Origin: JAWKWH01 sp041397625
GTDB lineage: Bacteria; Pseudomonadota; Alphaproteobacteria; Rhizobiales; Rhizobiaceae
Length of the DNA: 64,000 nucleotides
NCBI GenBank assembly: GCA_041397625.1
Contig: JAWKWH010000001.1
Location: 1-64,000 of the forward strand
Direction of reading: 5' to 3'
Part shown: piece by piece, positions 53,912-62,701 of the stretch
How positions within the stretch are numbered: position 1 is the stretch's first letter
How the letters are laid out: each line of letters starts with the position of its first letter
The notes under the pieces: model-generated
The model's database searches: none
Seen by the model: the letters and a program-made list of their open reading frames with translations, nothing else
What the model was told of the DNA's origin: nothing
Position numbers and translations under genes: made by a program

Positions 53912-54784
53912 ATGCTCAGAATCGAGAATGTTTCCCGGATCTTCGGGACGAAGACCGCCGTCGACGACGTCACCCTTGATATTCCGGAAGGCCAGATGGT
54001 CGGCGTCATCGGCTCGTCCGGCGCCGGCAAATCCACGCTGCTGCGCATGATCAACCGCCTGATCGGCACGTCCTCGGGCAAGATCGTCCACGATGGCGTC
54101 GAGGTGTCGGCGTTGCGCGGCCGGACGCTGCGCGACTGGCACCGCGACTGCGCCATGATCTTCCAGCAGTTCAACCTGGTTCCACGCCTCGACGTGCTGA
54201 CCAATGTCCTGCTCGGACGGCTCAATCACCGCTCGACGATGAAGAGCCTGCTCGGCGTGTTCTCCGATGGCGAGCGCGCCATGGCGCTGATGGCGCTGGA
54301 ACGCCTCGGCATCGCCGCCACCGCATTGCAGCAGGCGGGCACGCTGTCGGGCGGCCAGCAGCAGCGTGTCGCCATCGCCCGCGCCCTGTTGCAGGACCCG
54401 AAAGTCATCCTTGCCGACGAGCCGATCGCCTCGCTCGACCCGCGCAACGCGCAGATCGTCATGGAGAGCCTGCGCGAGATCAACGAGCGCGAGGGCATCA
54501 CCGTCATCACAAACCTGCACACGCTCGATACCGCGCGCGCCTATTGCCAGCGCATCATCGGCATGTCGGCCGGCAGGGTCGTCTTCGACGGCGAGCCCGA
54601 CGAGCTGACCATGGATGTCGCCCGCTCCATCTACGGTGTCGACGGCCTCGACGAAGCCTTCTCCGAAGCGACGACCTCGACCAGCCTGGATGGTGGAAAA
54701 TCCAACGGAAGGGCAAGCGAGGATTTCGAGAAGATTGTTCCACCGCCGGTTCGAGAGGCTCCGGCGATGGCAACGGTAAACTGA
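53912..54784 (+). CDS. phnC: Phosphonate ABC transporter ATPase PhnC
   Basis: 290-residue ATPase of the phosphonate importer. Walker A GSSGAGKST, signature LSGGQQQRVAIARAL, Walker B VILADEPIASLDP, and NLHTLDTARAYCQRI as the PhnC-type H-loop. ATG 53912 has GGAG nine bases upstream. The C-terminal 40 residues (EATTSTSLDGGKSNGR...) are a Ser/Gly-rich extension beyond the usual PhnC end. Confidence 0.94.
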   Translation: MLRIENVSRIFGTKTAVDDVTLDIPEGQMVGVIGSSGAGKSTLLRMINRLIGTSSGKIVHDGVEVSALRGRTLRDWHRDCAMIFQQFNLVPRLDVLTNVLLGRLNHRSTMKSLLGVFSDGERAMALMALERLGIAATALQQAGTLSGGQQQRVAIARALLQDPKVILADEPIASLDPRNAQIVMESLREINEREGITVITNLHTLDTARAYCQRIIGMSAGRVVFDGEPDELTMDVARSIYGVDGLDEAFSEATTSTSLDGGKSNGRASEDFEKIVPPPVREAPAMATVN

Positions 54785-54830
54785 CCGCAAAAGGTCGCCC
54801 CGCAGCCTCGGACTTTCTCAGGAGAGAAAC

Positions 54831-55736
54831 ATGTTGAAGAAACTGATCCTCGCAGCCGCCGCTTCGGTTGCGGTCACCACCGTTGCGCTCGGCGCCGACA
54901 TGAAGGACTTCCGCATCGGAATCCTCGGCGGCGAGAACGAGGCCGACCGCCTGCGCAATTTCCAGTGCATGGTCGACTTGCTCCCCGAGATACTTGGCGT
55001 CGAGAAGGTGTCCCTGTTCCCGGCCGCCGACTATGACGGCGTCATCCAGGGCCTGCTGGGCGGCACGCTCGACTATGCCGAGCTCGGCGCGTCCGGCTAC
55101 GCCAAGGTCTATCTGGAGAACCCGGAAGCGGTTCAGCCGATCCTGACCACGATCCAGACCGACGGTTCGACCGGCTACTACTCGGTCATGGTCGCCCGCA
55201 AGGATTCGGGCATGAAGGAGCTTGCCGACATGAAGGGCAAGCGCCTCGGTTTCGCCGATCCGGACTCCACCTCCGGTTTCCTGGTTCCAAACGTGTCGCT
55301 GCCCAATGACATCGGCATGGAGGTCGACAAGTTCTTCGGCTCCACCGGTTTTGGCGGCGGCCACGAGCAGCTCGTGCTCGAAGTGGTCAAGGGCAATTTC
55401 GATGCCGGCACCACATGGGCATCCGGCGTCGGCAAGTTCGAGGACGGTTACACCTCGGGCAACCTGAAGAAGATGGTCGACAAGGGCATTCTCGACATGG
55501 ACGATCTGGTCCAGCTCTGGACGTCGCCGCAGATCCCGAACGGCCCGATCGTGGTGCGCACCTCGATGGACGACGGCGTCAAGGCGAAGTTCAAGGAGTT
55601 CATGATGAAGCTGCCGGAGACCAATCCGGACTGCTTCTCGGCCATTCAGGGCGGCGACTACAAGGGTTTCACCGAAGTGGACGCCAGCTTCTACGAAACG
55701 ATCATCAACGCCCGCAGGGCCAAGATCGGTTCCTGA
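54831..55736 (+). CDS. phnD: Phosphonate ABC transporter substrate-binding protein PhnD
   Basis: 301-residue periplasmic protein: signal peptide 1-22 (MLKKLILAAAASVAVTTVAL), then a type II binding fold with RIGILGGENEADRLRN, GTLDYAELGASGYAKVYLE and GKRLGFADPDSTSGFLVPN. The Ser-Thr-Ser triad near the phosphonate site is present. GGAGAG precedes ATG 54831. Confidence 0.94.
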   Translation: MLKKLILAAAASVAVTTVALGADMKDFRIGILGGENEADRLRNFQCMVDLLPEILGVEKVSLFPAADYDGVIQGLLGGTLDYAELGASGYAKVYLENPEAVQPILTTIQTDGSTGYYSVMVARKDSGMKELADMKGKRLGFADPDSTSGFLVPNVSLPNDIGMEVDKFFGSTGFGGGHEQLVLEVVKGNFDAGTTWASGVGKFEDGYTSGNLKKMVDKGILDMDDLVQLWTSPQIPNGPIVVRTSMDDGVKAKFKEFMMKLPETNPDCFSAIQGGDYKGFTEVDASFYETIINARRAKIGS

Positions 55737-55758
55737 TCCCCGCGGAGCCGACCTCCTG

Positions 55759-55786
55759 CTTGCCGTCCGCCATTGCGGGCGGCAAG
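55759..55786 (+). terminator. Hairpin between phnD and phnE1
   Basis: A 12-bp stem with one G-U pair (CTTGCCGTCCGC / GCGGGCGGCAAG) and a 4-base loop, 22 bases after the phnD stop, then CGTCTGTTTT. Partial terminator or 3' stabiliser for the phnD message. Confidence 0.6.
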
Positions 55787-55808
55787 CGTCTGTTTTGGAT
55801 ACGGTCAG

Positions 55809-56816
55809 TTGAGCATTCGATCCTCATCAAGCGTCGTTGTCGCCCCTTCCGGCATGCCGGAAGGCAAACGGGCGCTGTCGGGCGAGGCCGCGCTGATCGA
55901 AGGCCATTGGCGCGAGATGCAGGGCCGCAAGCGCCTCTACACCTGGGGCGGCATCGCCGCCATGGGCGTCGCGCTCTGGACATCGCTCTGGTTCGCAAAC
56001 GAGACCAATGCCGGCAAGTTCTTTGACCGTCTGCCCTATCTGCTCGATTTCTTCATCGACATGAAGCCGCGCGACTGGATCGAACCGTTCCGCGCGCTGC
56101 TCGATCTTGCCTCTCCCTATGAGGACGGCAGCCTGAAGTTCAACTATCCCGTCGGCCGCGTGCCGATCACCGGGAGCCTCTACCTGCCGGAGTATTTCTA
56201 CAAGATGCTGGAGACGCTGAACATCGCGCTGCTCTCCACGCTGATCGGCTTCACCTTCGGTTTTGCGCTCTGCTTCCTGGCCGCGCGCAACATGACCGCC
56301 AATCGCTGGCTGCGCTTCGGTGTCCGCCGCTTCATGGAGGTGCTGCGCGCCTTTCCCGAGATCGTCATTGCCGGCTTCTTCCTGGCGATCTTCTCGCTCG
56401 GCCCCATTCCGGCGATCGTCGCCGTTTCGATCCATACGATCGGCGCGCTCGGCAAGATGTATTTCGAGGTGGTCGAAAACGCCGACATGCGGCCCGACGA
56501 AGGCCTGCGCGCGTCCGGCGCGACATGGGTGGAACGGGTGCGCTTCGGTATCGTCCCCCAGGTCATGCCCAATTTCATCAGCTACTTCCTGCTGCGGCTG
56601 GAGATCAATGTCCGCGCCTCGACCATCATCGGCGCAGTTGGCGGCGGTGGGATCGGCGAAGTCCTGCGCCTGTCGATCTCGCGCGGACATGAAGCCAAGA
56701 CGATCGCCATCATCGCGCTCCTGTTCTGCACAATCGTCGCCGTCGACCAGCTTTCGGCCTGGCTGCGTCGCCGCCTGGTGGGCGACCAGGCGTTCGAATT
56801 CGGGCGGGAGGCCTGA
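55809..56816 (+). CDS. phnE: Phosphonate ABC transporter permease PhnE1
   Basis: 335 residues from TTG 55809; ATG 55854 (MPEGKRALSGEA) is the alternative, neither with a strong ribosome site. One N-terminal hydrophobic segment, a periplasmic loop of about 100 residues, then a binding-protein-dependent permease domain with the coupling loop ADMRPDEGLRASGATWVERVRFGIVPQ and the PhnE motif VRASTIIGAVGGGGIGE. Partner of PhnE2, which starts 2 bases after its stop. Confidence 0.92.
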   Translation: MSIRSSSSVVVAPSGMPEGKRALSGEAALIEGHWREMQGRKRLYTWGGIAAMGVALWTSLWFANETNAGKFFDRLPYLLDFFIDMKPRDWIEPFRALLDLASPYEDGSLKFNYPVGRVPITGSLYLPEYFYKMLETLNIALLSTLIGFTFGFALCFLAARNMTANRWLRFGVRRFMEVLRAFPEIVIAGFFLAIFSLGPIPAIVAVSIHTIGALGKMYFEVVENADMRPDEGLRASGATWVERVRFGIVPQVMPNFISYFLLRLEINVRASTIIGAVGGGGIGEVLRLSISRGHEAKTIAIIALLFCTIVAVDQLSAWLRRRLVGDQAFEFGREA

Positions 56817-56818
56817 TC

Positions 56819-58384
56819 ATGCGGGGCGTGGTTGGCGGGCAGAAGATCGACGAGCTGAAGGCGGAGCATCCGGCCGTTTTCAAGCCGGGTTTCCTCAAGC
56901 GCTATGCGGTCTTCCTGGCGCTGACGGTCTGCGCCCTCTACACCGCCTATTGCTGGTGGTTCTTCTCCGTTGGTAAGACGCTGCGGGATGCCAATTGGGA
57001 TATTGCCGGCAACTATCTCGCCGACTGGGTCTCCTACGAGATCAGGCCGGACATCGAGTTCGAGGGCAACCACCTGGTGATCGAGTTTCCGCGCTTCTCG
57101 CCGCTCGGCGACGATCCGAAGCCCGAATGGCTGAGGACGACGAGCGCCGTTGTCGACATCGAGCAAGCGGCTGTGGAGACCGGCGGTCAGGCGGGCGGCG
57201 GCCAAAAAAAATCGTTCATGCAGCCGACCACGCGCGACAAGCGCGAGGAAACCGGCTCTTTCATGCAGCCAACCACGCGTGACCGGCGCAACGGTGGCGA
57301 AGACAGCACCGTCACCGCGGAAGCCGTTGATGATCCCGTAAAATCCGAAACGAGCCTGCGCGAGGCGATTGTCGCCGCCGAAGCCGAAATCGGCACGGCC
57401 GTCATCACCGTGGTTCCGGGCGAGGTGACCGTTTCCTATCGCGGCGAGAGCCATGTCTTCGATGTGATACCCGACGAGAGCGTGACACCGCGCGGCCCGC
57501 TGCCGTCCTGGGCGAGCCAGCGCGAGGAGGGCGACAAGGTGCGGTTCGGTTTCGGCTGGGCCGGTCGCGCCGAGATCCAGAACGACGAAGTTGTCATCAG
57601 GCGCCGCTTCCTGGGCTGGGAGAATTTCTGGTTCGGTACCGATTCGAAATTCTGGCCGCTGTCGACCGGCGAGCGGATTGCCCGCGTCTTTTCCGGAAAC
57701 CGTCTCGATCCGGACATGTCCAACCTAGCGCTTGCCTGGCGCGACTTTCTCTACAATCCCGGCTGGCAGCATCTCGATGTCTGGACCAAGCTTTTGCAGA
57801 CGATCATCATGGCCTTTGTCGGCACGGTATTCGCTTCGCTCCTGGCTTTCCCGCTTTCTTTTGTCGCGGCGCGCAACATCACGCCCAACCGCCTGGTCAA
57901 TCAGGTGCTGAAGCGCATTTTCGATTTCCTGCGCTCGGTCGACATGCTGATCTGGGCGCTGTTTTTCACCCGTGCCTTCGGCCCCGGTCCGCTCGCCGGC
58001 ATCTCGGCGATTTTCTTCACCGATACCGGCACATTCGGAAAACTCTATTCCGAAACGCTGGAAAACATCGACGACAGGCAACGCGAGGGTGTAAGGTCGG
58101 TGGGTGCCAATCCGCCGCTTGTCCAGCGCTATGGCGTCGCTCCGCAGGTGCTGCCGGTTTTCCTGAGCCAGTCGCTCTATTTCTGGGAATCCAACACCCG
58201 TTCGGCCACGATCATCGGCGCTGTCGGCGCCGGCGGCATCGGCCTCAAACTGTGGGAGGCGATGCGGACCAATCAGGATTGGGAAAATGTCGCCTACATG
58301 GTGATCCTGGTTCTGGTCGTGGTGTTCGTCTTCGACAATATCTCCAACGCACTGCGCTCAAGGCTGATCGGAGGTATGCGATGA
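56819..58384 (+). CDS. phnE: Phosphonate ABC transporter permease PhnE2 with long periplasmic insert
   Basis: 521 residues, nearly twice the usual PhnE. One membrane segment (about 28-50) is followed by about 270 predominantly hydrophilic, periplasmic residues before the permease domain (about 320-521; coupling loop NIDDRQREGVRSVGANPPLVQRYGVAPQ, then RSATIIGAVGAGGIGLKLWE). The insert has two tandem copies of a 15-residue unit, SFMQPTTRD plus six residues, at 132-146 and 147-161. An A8 run (57204-57211) precedes it. ATG 56819 is clear. Confidence 0.92.
   Translation: MRGVVGGQKIDELKAEHPAVFKPGFLKRYAVFLALTVCALYTAYCWWFFSVGKTLRDANWDIAGNYLADWVSYEIRPDIEFEGNHLVIEFPRFSPLGDDPKPEWLRTTSAVVDIEQAAVETGGQAGGGQKKSFMQPTTRDKREETGSFMQPTTRDRRNGGEDSTVTAEAVDDPVKSETSLREAIVAAEAEIGTAVITVVPGEVTVSYRGESHVFDVIPDESVTPRGPLPSWASQREEGDKVRFGFGWAGRAEIQNDEVVIRRRFLGWENFWFGTDSKFWPLSTGERIARVFSGNRLDPDMSNLALAWRDFLYNPGWQHLDVWTKLLQTIIMAFVGTVFASLLAFPLSFVAARNITPNRLVNQVLKRIFDFLRSVDMLIWALFFTRAFGPGPLAGISAIFFTDTGTFGKLYSETLENIDDRQREGVRSVGANPPLVQRYGVAPQVLPVFLSQSLYFWESNTRSATIIGAVGAGGIGLKLWEAMRTNQDWENVAYMVILVLVVVFVFDNISNALRSRLIGGMR
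57212..57301 (+). repeat. 45-bp tandem repeat inside phnE2
   Basis: Two in-frame 45-bp units begin at 57212 and 57257. The first ten codons of each encode SFMQPTTRD plus a basic residue; synonymous differences (CCG/CCA, CGC/CGT) show the duplication is not brand new. The second half of unit two has diverged. The repeat extends the periplasmic insert without breaking the frame. Confidence 0.8.
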
Positions 58385-59118
58385 CCATGCCGCGCTACGG
58401 ACTTTACTTCACCACGCCGTCCGACGTGCCTCTGTCGGCAAGCGCCGTGTCTTGGCTGGGCTACGATGCCTGGTCGGGCAACGCCGTGTCGCATGCGCCG
58501 TCGACCGGCATTCCCGACGAGCGCCTGCGGGCAATCACCGCCGCGCCGCGCAAATACGGTTTTCACGCCACCTTGAAGGCGCCGTTCCGGCTGGCGCCGG
58601 ACCACGACGAAGGTTCGTTGCTCGACGCTATGGAAATGTTCGCCGAAAAACGCCCTTCAGTCGTTATCGATCGCATCGAATGCCGCTGGATCGGTCCGTT
58701 CCTGGCCCTGGTTCCCGACGTGCAGGGCAAGGACATCTCGGATCTGGCGGCAACGATTGTCGAGCGTTTCGAGCCGTTTCGCGCGCCGCTCGGCCGGGCT
58801 GAGATCGCGCGGCGGCTCGAAAGTCCGCTTTCGGCGGTTCAGCGCGAACATCTCGACAGATGGGGCTATCCTTACGTATTTGACGAGTTTCGCTTCCACA
58901 TGACCCTGACCGGCGCACTGGCAGAAGAGCTCAGGCCGGCGATCGACGCGGCGGCGCGACGCCATTTCCGGCCGCATCTGGGCAAGCCGCTTACCGTCGC
59001 CGCGCTTTGCGTCTTCCGGCAGGATCACGGGGACGCGCCGTTCAGGGTCCTGGCCTCGTTTCCGCTGCGATCGGCGGGGCTGAAGGCGGGCGACAGGTTT
59101 GAAAAACTTGCGGGATGA
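58381..59118 (+). CDS. DUF1045 phosphonate-cluster protein, 2H phosphoesterase-like
   Basis: 245-residue protein with the two HxTL motifs of the 2H phosphoesterase superfamily: FHATLKAPF (about 61-69) and FHMTLTG (about 176-182). It begins RYGLYFTTPSDVPLS. It overlaps phnE2 by 4 bases and ends 4 bases before phnM. 2H enzymes open cyclic phosphates; since no phnP gene is present, this protein is the best candidate to open 5-phosphoribosyl 1,2-cyclic phosphate. That role is inferred, not shown. Confidence 0.88.
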   Translation: MTMPRYGLYFTTPSDVPLSASAVSWLGYDAWSGNAVSHAPSTGIPDERLRAITAAPRKYGFHATLKAPFRLAPDHDEGSLLDAMEMFAEKRPSVVIDRIECRWIGPFLALVPDVQGKDISDLAATIVERFEPFRAPLGRAEIARRLESPLSAVQREHLDRWGYPYVFDEFRFHMTLTGALAEELRPAIDAAARRHFRPHLGKPLTVAALCVFRQDHGDAPFRVLASFPLRSAGLKAGDRFEKLAG

Positions 59119-59122
59119 TGAA

Positions 59123-60262
59123 TTGGAACAGGTACTGACAAATACCCGCCTGGTTCTGGCGGACGAGATCATCGACGGGACGATCGTCGTTCGTAACGGT
59201 CTGATCGCCGACATCGATGCGAAACACTCGGCTGCCGGCGAGGATTGCGAGGGCGACTATCTGGTGCCGGGCCTGGTCGAACTGCACACCGATCACCTGG
59301 AGAACCACTATGGTCCTCGCCCCGGCGTCCGCTGGCCGACCATTTCGGCCATCCAGGCCCACGACGCCCAGATCGCCGCTTCGGGGATAACCACCGTGTT
59401 CGACTGTTTCCGCGTCGGCAACGACACCGCCGGCAATGATTTCGAACATGGCGAGATGCGCGAACTGGCCGGCGCGCTGATCCATGCCCAGGACGAAAAC
59501 CGGCTGCGCGCCGAGCATCTGCTCCACCTGCGCTGCGAGGTGTCGGCGCCGAACACGATCGGGGAGTTCGAGGAGTTCCTCGACATTCCCAATCTCAGGC
59601 TCGTGTCGCTGATGGACCATGCGCCGGGCCAGCGCCAATTCCAGGTGATGGACCAGTACATCCTCTACTACAAGGAGAAGCGCGGCATGAGCGACGCGGT
59701 GTTCGACGCTTTCGTCAAGCAGCGCATCGAGCAGTCGGCGACATTTGCCGATCCGCATCGCCGGCACATCGCCGGCGTCTGCCGGGACCGCGGCATCACG
59801 CTCGCCAGCCACGACGATGCGACGACGGCCCATGTCGAAGAAGCGATCGATTTCGGCGTGCGCCTGGCCGAGTTTCCGACCTCCATCGAGGCGGCGCGCG
59901 AAAGCCACCATCGCGGCCTGAGCGTGCTGATGGGTGCGCCCAACGTGGTCCGTGGCGGCTCGCATTCGGGCAATATCGCCGCGACCGATCTCGCCGCCCG
60001 CGGGCTGCTCGACGTGCTTTCCTCCGACTATGTCCCCATCAGCCTGATCTATGCGCCCTTCGCGCTCGCCGAGAGGATCGAGGCCATCGATCTGCCGCAG
60101 GCGATCGCCATGGTCACGAAGACGCCGGCCGAGACCGTCGGGCTTGACGATCGCGGTTCGATCGCGCCCGGCAGGCGCGCCGACCTCGTGCGCGTCACCG
60201 CGGCACCCGGCAGCGTTCCGGTCGTGCGGTCCGTCTGGCGTCAGGGTCGGCGGGTGGCGTGA
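59123..60262 (+). CDS. phnM: Alpha-D-ribose 1-methylphosphonate 5-triphosphate diphosphatase PhnM
   Basis: 379-residue amidohydrolase-fold enzyme that removes pyrophosphate from 5-triphosphoribosyl-1-phosphonate before PhnJ acts. Metal motifs: ELHTDHLE (about 52-59), LRCEVSAPN, LASHDDATTAHV and NVVRGGSHSGN. No ATG fits the start. TTG 59123 aligns with the normal PhnM N terminus (EQVLTNTRLVLADE); TTG 59099 would add eight residues and overlap the upstream gene. Confidence 0.93.
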   Translation: MEQVLTNTRLVLADEIIDGTIVVRNGLIADIDAKHSAAGEDCEGDYLVPGLVELHTDHLENHYGPRPGVRWPTISAIQAHDAQIAASGITTVFDCFRVGNDTAGNDFEHGEMRELAGALIHAQDENRLRAEHLLHLRCEVSAPNTIGEFEEFLDIPNLRLVSLMDHAPGQRQFQVMDQYILYYKEKRGMSDAVFDAFVKQRIEQSATFADPHRRHIAGVCRDRGITLASHDDATTAHVEEAIDFGVRLAEFPTSIEAARESHHRGLSVLMGAPNVVRGGSHSGNIAATDLAARGLLDVLSSDYVPISLIYAPFALAERIEAIDLPQAIAMVTKTPAETVGLDDRGSIAPGRRADLVRVTAAPGSVPVVRSVWRQGRRVA

Positions 60263-60834
60263 CCGGCACGCCGGCTCCCGCCAGGTCCGGCCCGGGCCGC
60301 ATCGTGCTGGTCGTCGGTCCGTCCGGCGCCGGCAAGGACACGCTGCTGGCCTATGCCGCCGATGCGCTTGGCGACCGGTCCGACATCGTCTTCCCGCGCC
60401 GCCTCGTCACCCGTGCGAGCGATCCCGGACGCGAGGATCACGACAGCATCTCCATGGACGAGTTCGAACGTATGCGAGCCGGCGCCGACCACGCGCTCTG
60501 CTGGGAGGCGCACGGCCACGGCTATATCATTCCGCGCTCGGTTGCCGACGATGTCGCCGCCGGGCGCACGGTGGTGTTCAACGCCTCGCGCTCCGTCATC
60601 GCCGATGCGGTGGAAAGGTTCGCGACGGTCCGCGTCGCGATCATAAAGGCTTCCGACAAGGTGCTGGCGAAACGGCTGGCGGCGCGCGGCAGCGAGAGCC
60701 GCGAGGATATCCGGAGACGCCTGAAACGGGCCGGCTTCTCGGTCGTCGGCGCCGGCGACATGGTGACGATCGTGAACGACGGCAGCGTCGAGCGGGCTGG
60801 CGACGAACTGGTGAAAGCCATTCTCGACGACTGA
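60259..60834 (+). CDS. phnN: Ribose 1,5-bisphosphate phosphokinase PhnN
   Basis: 191-residue guanylate-kinase-like enzyme converting ribose 1,5-bisphosphate plus ATP to PRPP, the last step of the C-P lyase route. Walker A GPSGAGKDT at 20-28, and the RLVTRASDPGREDHDSISMDEF substrate region. Start GTG 60259 overlaps the phnM stop by 4 bases. The 149 bases to the next gene end show no clear terminator. Confidence 0.93.
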   Translation: MTGTPAPARSGPGRIVLVVGPSGAGKDTLLAYAADALGDRSDIVFPRRLVTRASDPGREDHDSISMDEFERMRAGADHALCWEAHGHGYIIPRSVADDVAAGRTVVFNASRSVIADAVERFATVRVAIIKASDKVLAKRLAARGSESREDIRRRLKRAGFSVVGAGDMVTIVNDGSVERAGDELVKAILDD

Positions 60835-60983
60835 AAGGACGTCGTGGGCGCGTCGCTCCCGTGACCTGACGGCAAAATGCGTGCCGGGGCGCTGACGGTC
60901 GCGTCGCGGGCCCATGTCCTCATGCGTTCGATGTGCGCCGTTCGGCGCGCGCCTGGCCTCGGCCATGTGGTTGTTGTCGTCGG

Positions 60984-62519
60984 TTACGCGGCGTTACGCA
61001 CCGCACCGGTCGCGCTGACACGGTGGGAGATGGCCTCCGCCAGGTGAATGCGGCCGACCTGGTCGGCGCCGTCGAGATCGGCCAAGGTGCGGGCGACGCG
61101 CAGCACGCGGTGATAGGCCCGCGCCGAGAATCCAAGCTTGTCGCTTGCCTCGTGCAGCAACGCCCGCCCGGCCTGGTCCGGCTCGGACACCCGCTCGATC
61201 AGCGCGGTGCCGCAATGGGTATTGGTGGTGCCCGCCGGCAGGCCGAGCGACGTGAAACGCTGCTGCTGGATGTCGCGGGCACGGGCGACGCGACCCGCGA
61301 CGATTTCGCTTGCCTCTCCCGCCTGCGGCCGGATCAGGTCGTCGGCGCTGACCGCCGGAACCTCGATCCTGAGATCGATCCGATCCATCAGTGGACCCGA
61401 AATCCGGCCCATATAGTCGCTGCGGCAGCGTGGGCCGCGGGCGCATTGATGGCCCGGCTCGCCGGCCATGCCGCAGCGGCACGGGTTCATCGCCGCGATG
61501 AGCTGTATGCGTGACGGATAGCTGACGCGATGGTTGGCGCGCGCGATCACGCACTCGCCGGTTTCCAGCGGCTGGCGCAGGGAATCGAGCACCTGTGGTG
61601 AAAACTCCGGAAACTCGTCGAGAAACAGCACGCCGTGATGGGCGAGCGACACCTCGCCGGGCCTGACGCGGAACCCGCCGCCCACCATGGCCGCCATCGA
61701 GGCTGAATGATGCGGCGAGCGGAACGGCCGCCTGTCCGACAGTCGCCCGTCGGCAAGTTCGCCGGCCACCGAGGCGATCATCGAAACTTCGAGCAGTTCC
61801 CTCGGCGAAAGCGGTGGCAGGATGGAGGGCAGGCGCTGCGCCAGCATCGACTTGCCCGATCCGGGCGGACCGATCATCAGCAGATTGTGCCCGCCCGCGG
61901 CCGCCACCTCGAGTGCCCGTTTTGCCGTTTCCTGGCCCTTGATGTCGGCCATGTCGGGCAACTCGGCGGCGGCGGCCCGCACCTTCGCTTCGGGGCGCGA
62001 CAGGATCTGTGTGCCGCGGAAATGATTGGCCATGGCAATCAGGCTGCGCGGCGCGAGAATATCGATATCGGCGCCGGCCCAGGCCGCCTCCGGTCCGCAG
62101 GAGAAAGGACAGATCAGGCCAAGGCCCCGGCCATTGGCGCCGATTGCCGCGGGCAAGGCACCGGCGACCGGCGCGATCGTTCCGTCGAGCGACAATTCGC
62201 CGAGGACAACATAGCCGTCGAGCGCGTCGCCCGGCAGCGCTCCCATGGCGGCCATAAGGCCGAGCGCGATCGGCAGGTCGTAATGGCTGCCCTCCTTGGG
62301 CAGGTCTGCGGGAGCCAGATTGACCGTCACCCGCTTGGCCGGCATCGACAGGCCGGAGGCGTGCAGTGCCGCCTGCACCCGCTCGCGGCTCTCGGCCACC
62401 GCCTTGTCGGGCAGCCCGACGATCTGCATGCCGGCCTTGCCGGGTGCGACCATGACCTGCACATCGACCGGAACGGCCTCGATGCCCTGAAACGCGATCG
62501 TGCGTATGCGTGAAACCAT
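60984..62519 (-). CDS. comM: YifB/ComM family Mg-chelatase-like AAA ATPase
   Basis: 511 residues. N-terminal Lon-protease-like (ChlI) domain to about 170, AAA+ domain with Walker A GPPGSGKS, Walker B LFLDEFPEF and sensor region, and a C-terminal Mg-chelatase domain with a Cys-rich insert (NPCRCGMAGEPGHQC ... GPRC) that may bind zinc. ComM is a branch-migration helicase in natural transformation in other bacteria; here only family membership is visible. ATG 62519 (MVSRIRTIAFQGIEA) is standard. Confidence 0.92.
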   Translation of the reverse strand: MVSRIRTIAFQGIEAVPVDVQVMVAPGKAGMQIVGLPDKAVAESRERVQAALHASGLSMPAKRVTVNLAPADLPKEGSHYDLPIALGLMAAMGALPGDALDGYVVLGELSLDGTIAPVAGALPAAIGANGRGLGLICPFSCGPEAAWAGADIDILAPRSLIAMANHFRGTQILSRPEAKVRAAAAELPDMADIKGQETAKRALEVAAAGGHNLLMIGPPGSGKSMLAQRLPSILPPLSPRELLEVSMIASVAGELADGRLSDRRPFRSPHHSASMAAMVGGGFRVRPGEVSLAHHGVLFLDEFPEFSPQVLDSLRQPLETGECVIARANHRVSYPSRIQLIAAMNPCRCGMAGEPGHQCARGPRCRSDYMGRISGPLMDRIDLRIEVPAVSADDLIRPQAGEASEIVAGRVARARDIQQQRFTSLGLPAGTTNTHCGTALIERVSEPDQAGRALLHEASDKLGFSARAYHRVLRVARTLADLDGADQVGRIHLAEAISHRVSATGAVRNAA

Positions 62520-62701
62520 GGTCCACATCCCCGCCGTACCGCCCATGGCGGCGCTATCGCCGCCGCCTGCCCCGGACACTGTTTGGTTGATGCGAAGTCA
62601 ATCACGTTTCAAAGATCAAATCAAGAACAATATAAGAACGGATTAACCAAATACGTGCAGGCCGATTGCGGTGGGTTGCGGGGCTGGAACATTTGCCGTG
62701 C

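Noticed and set aside
60835..60983. Possible terminator or small gene between phnN and comM
   Set aside because: The gap is GC-rich with only short imperfect dyads, no T-run and no credible reading frame.
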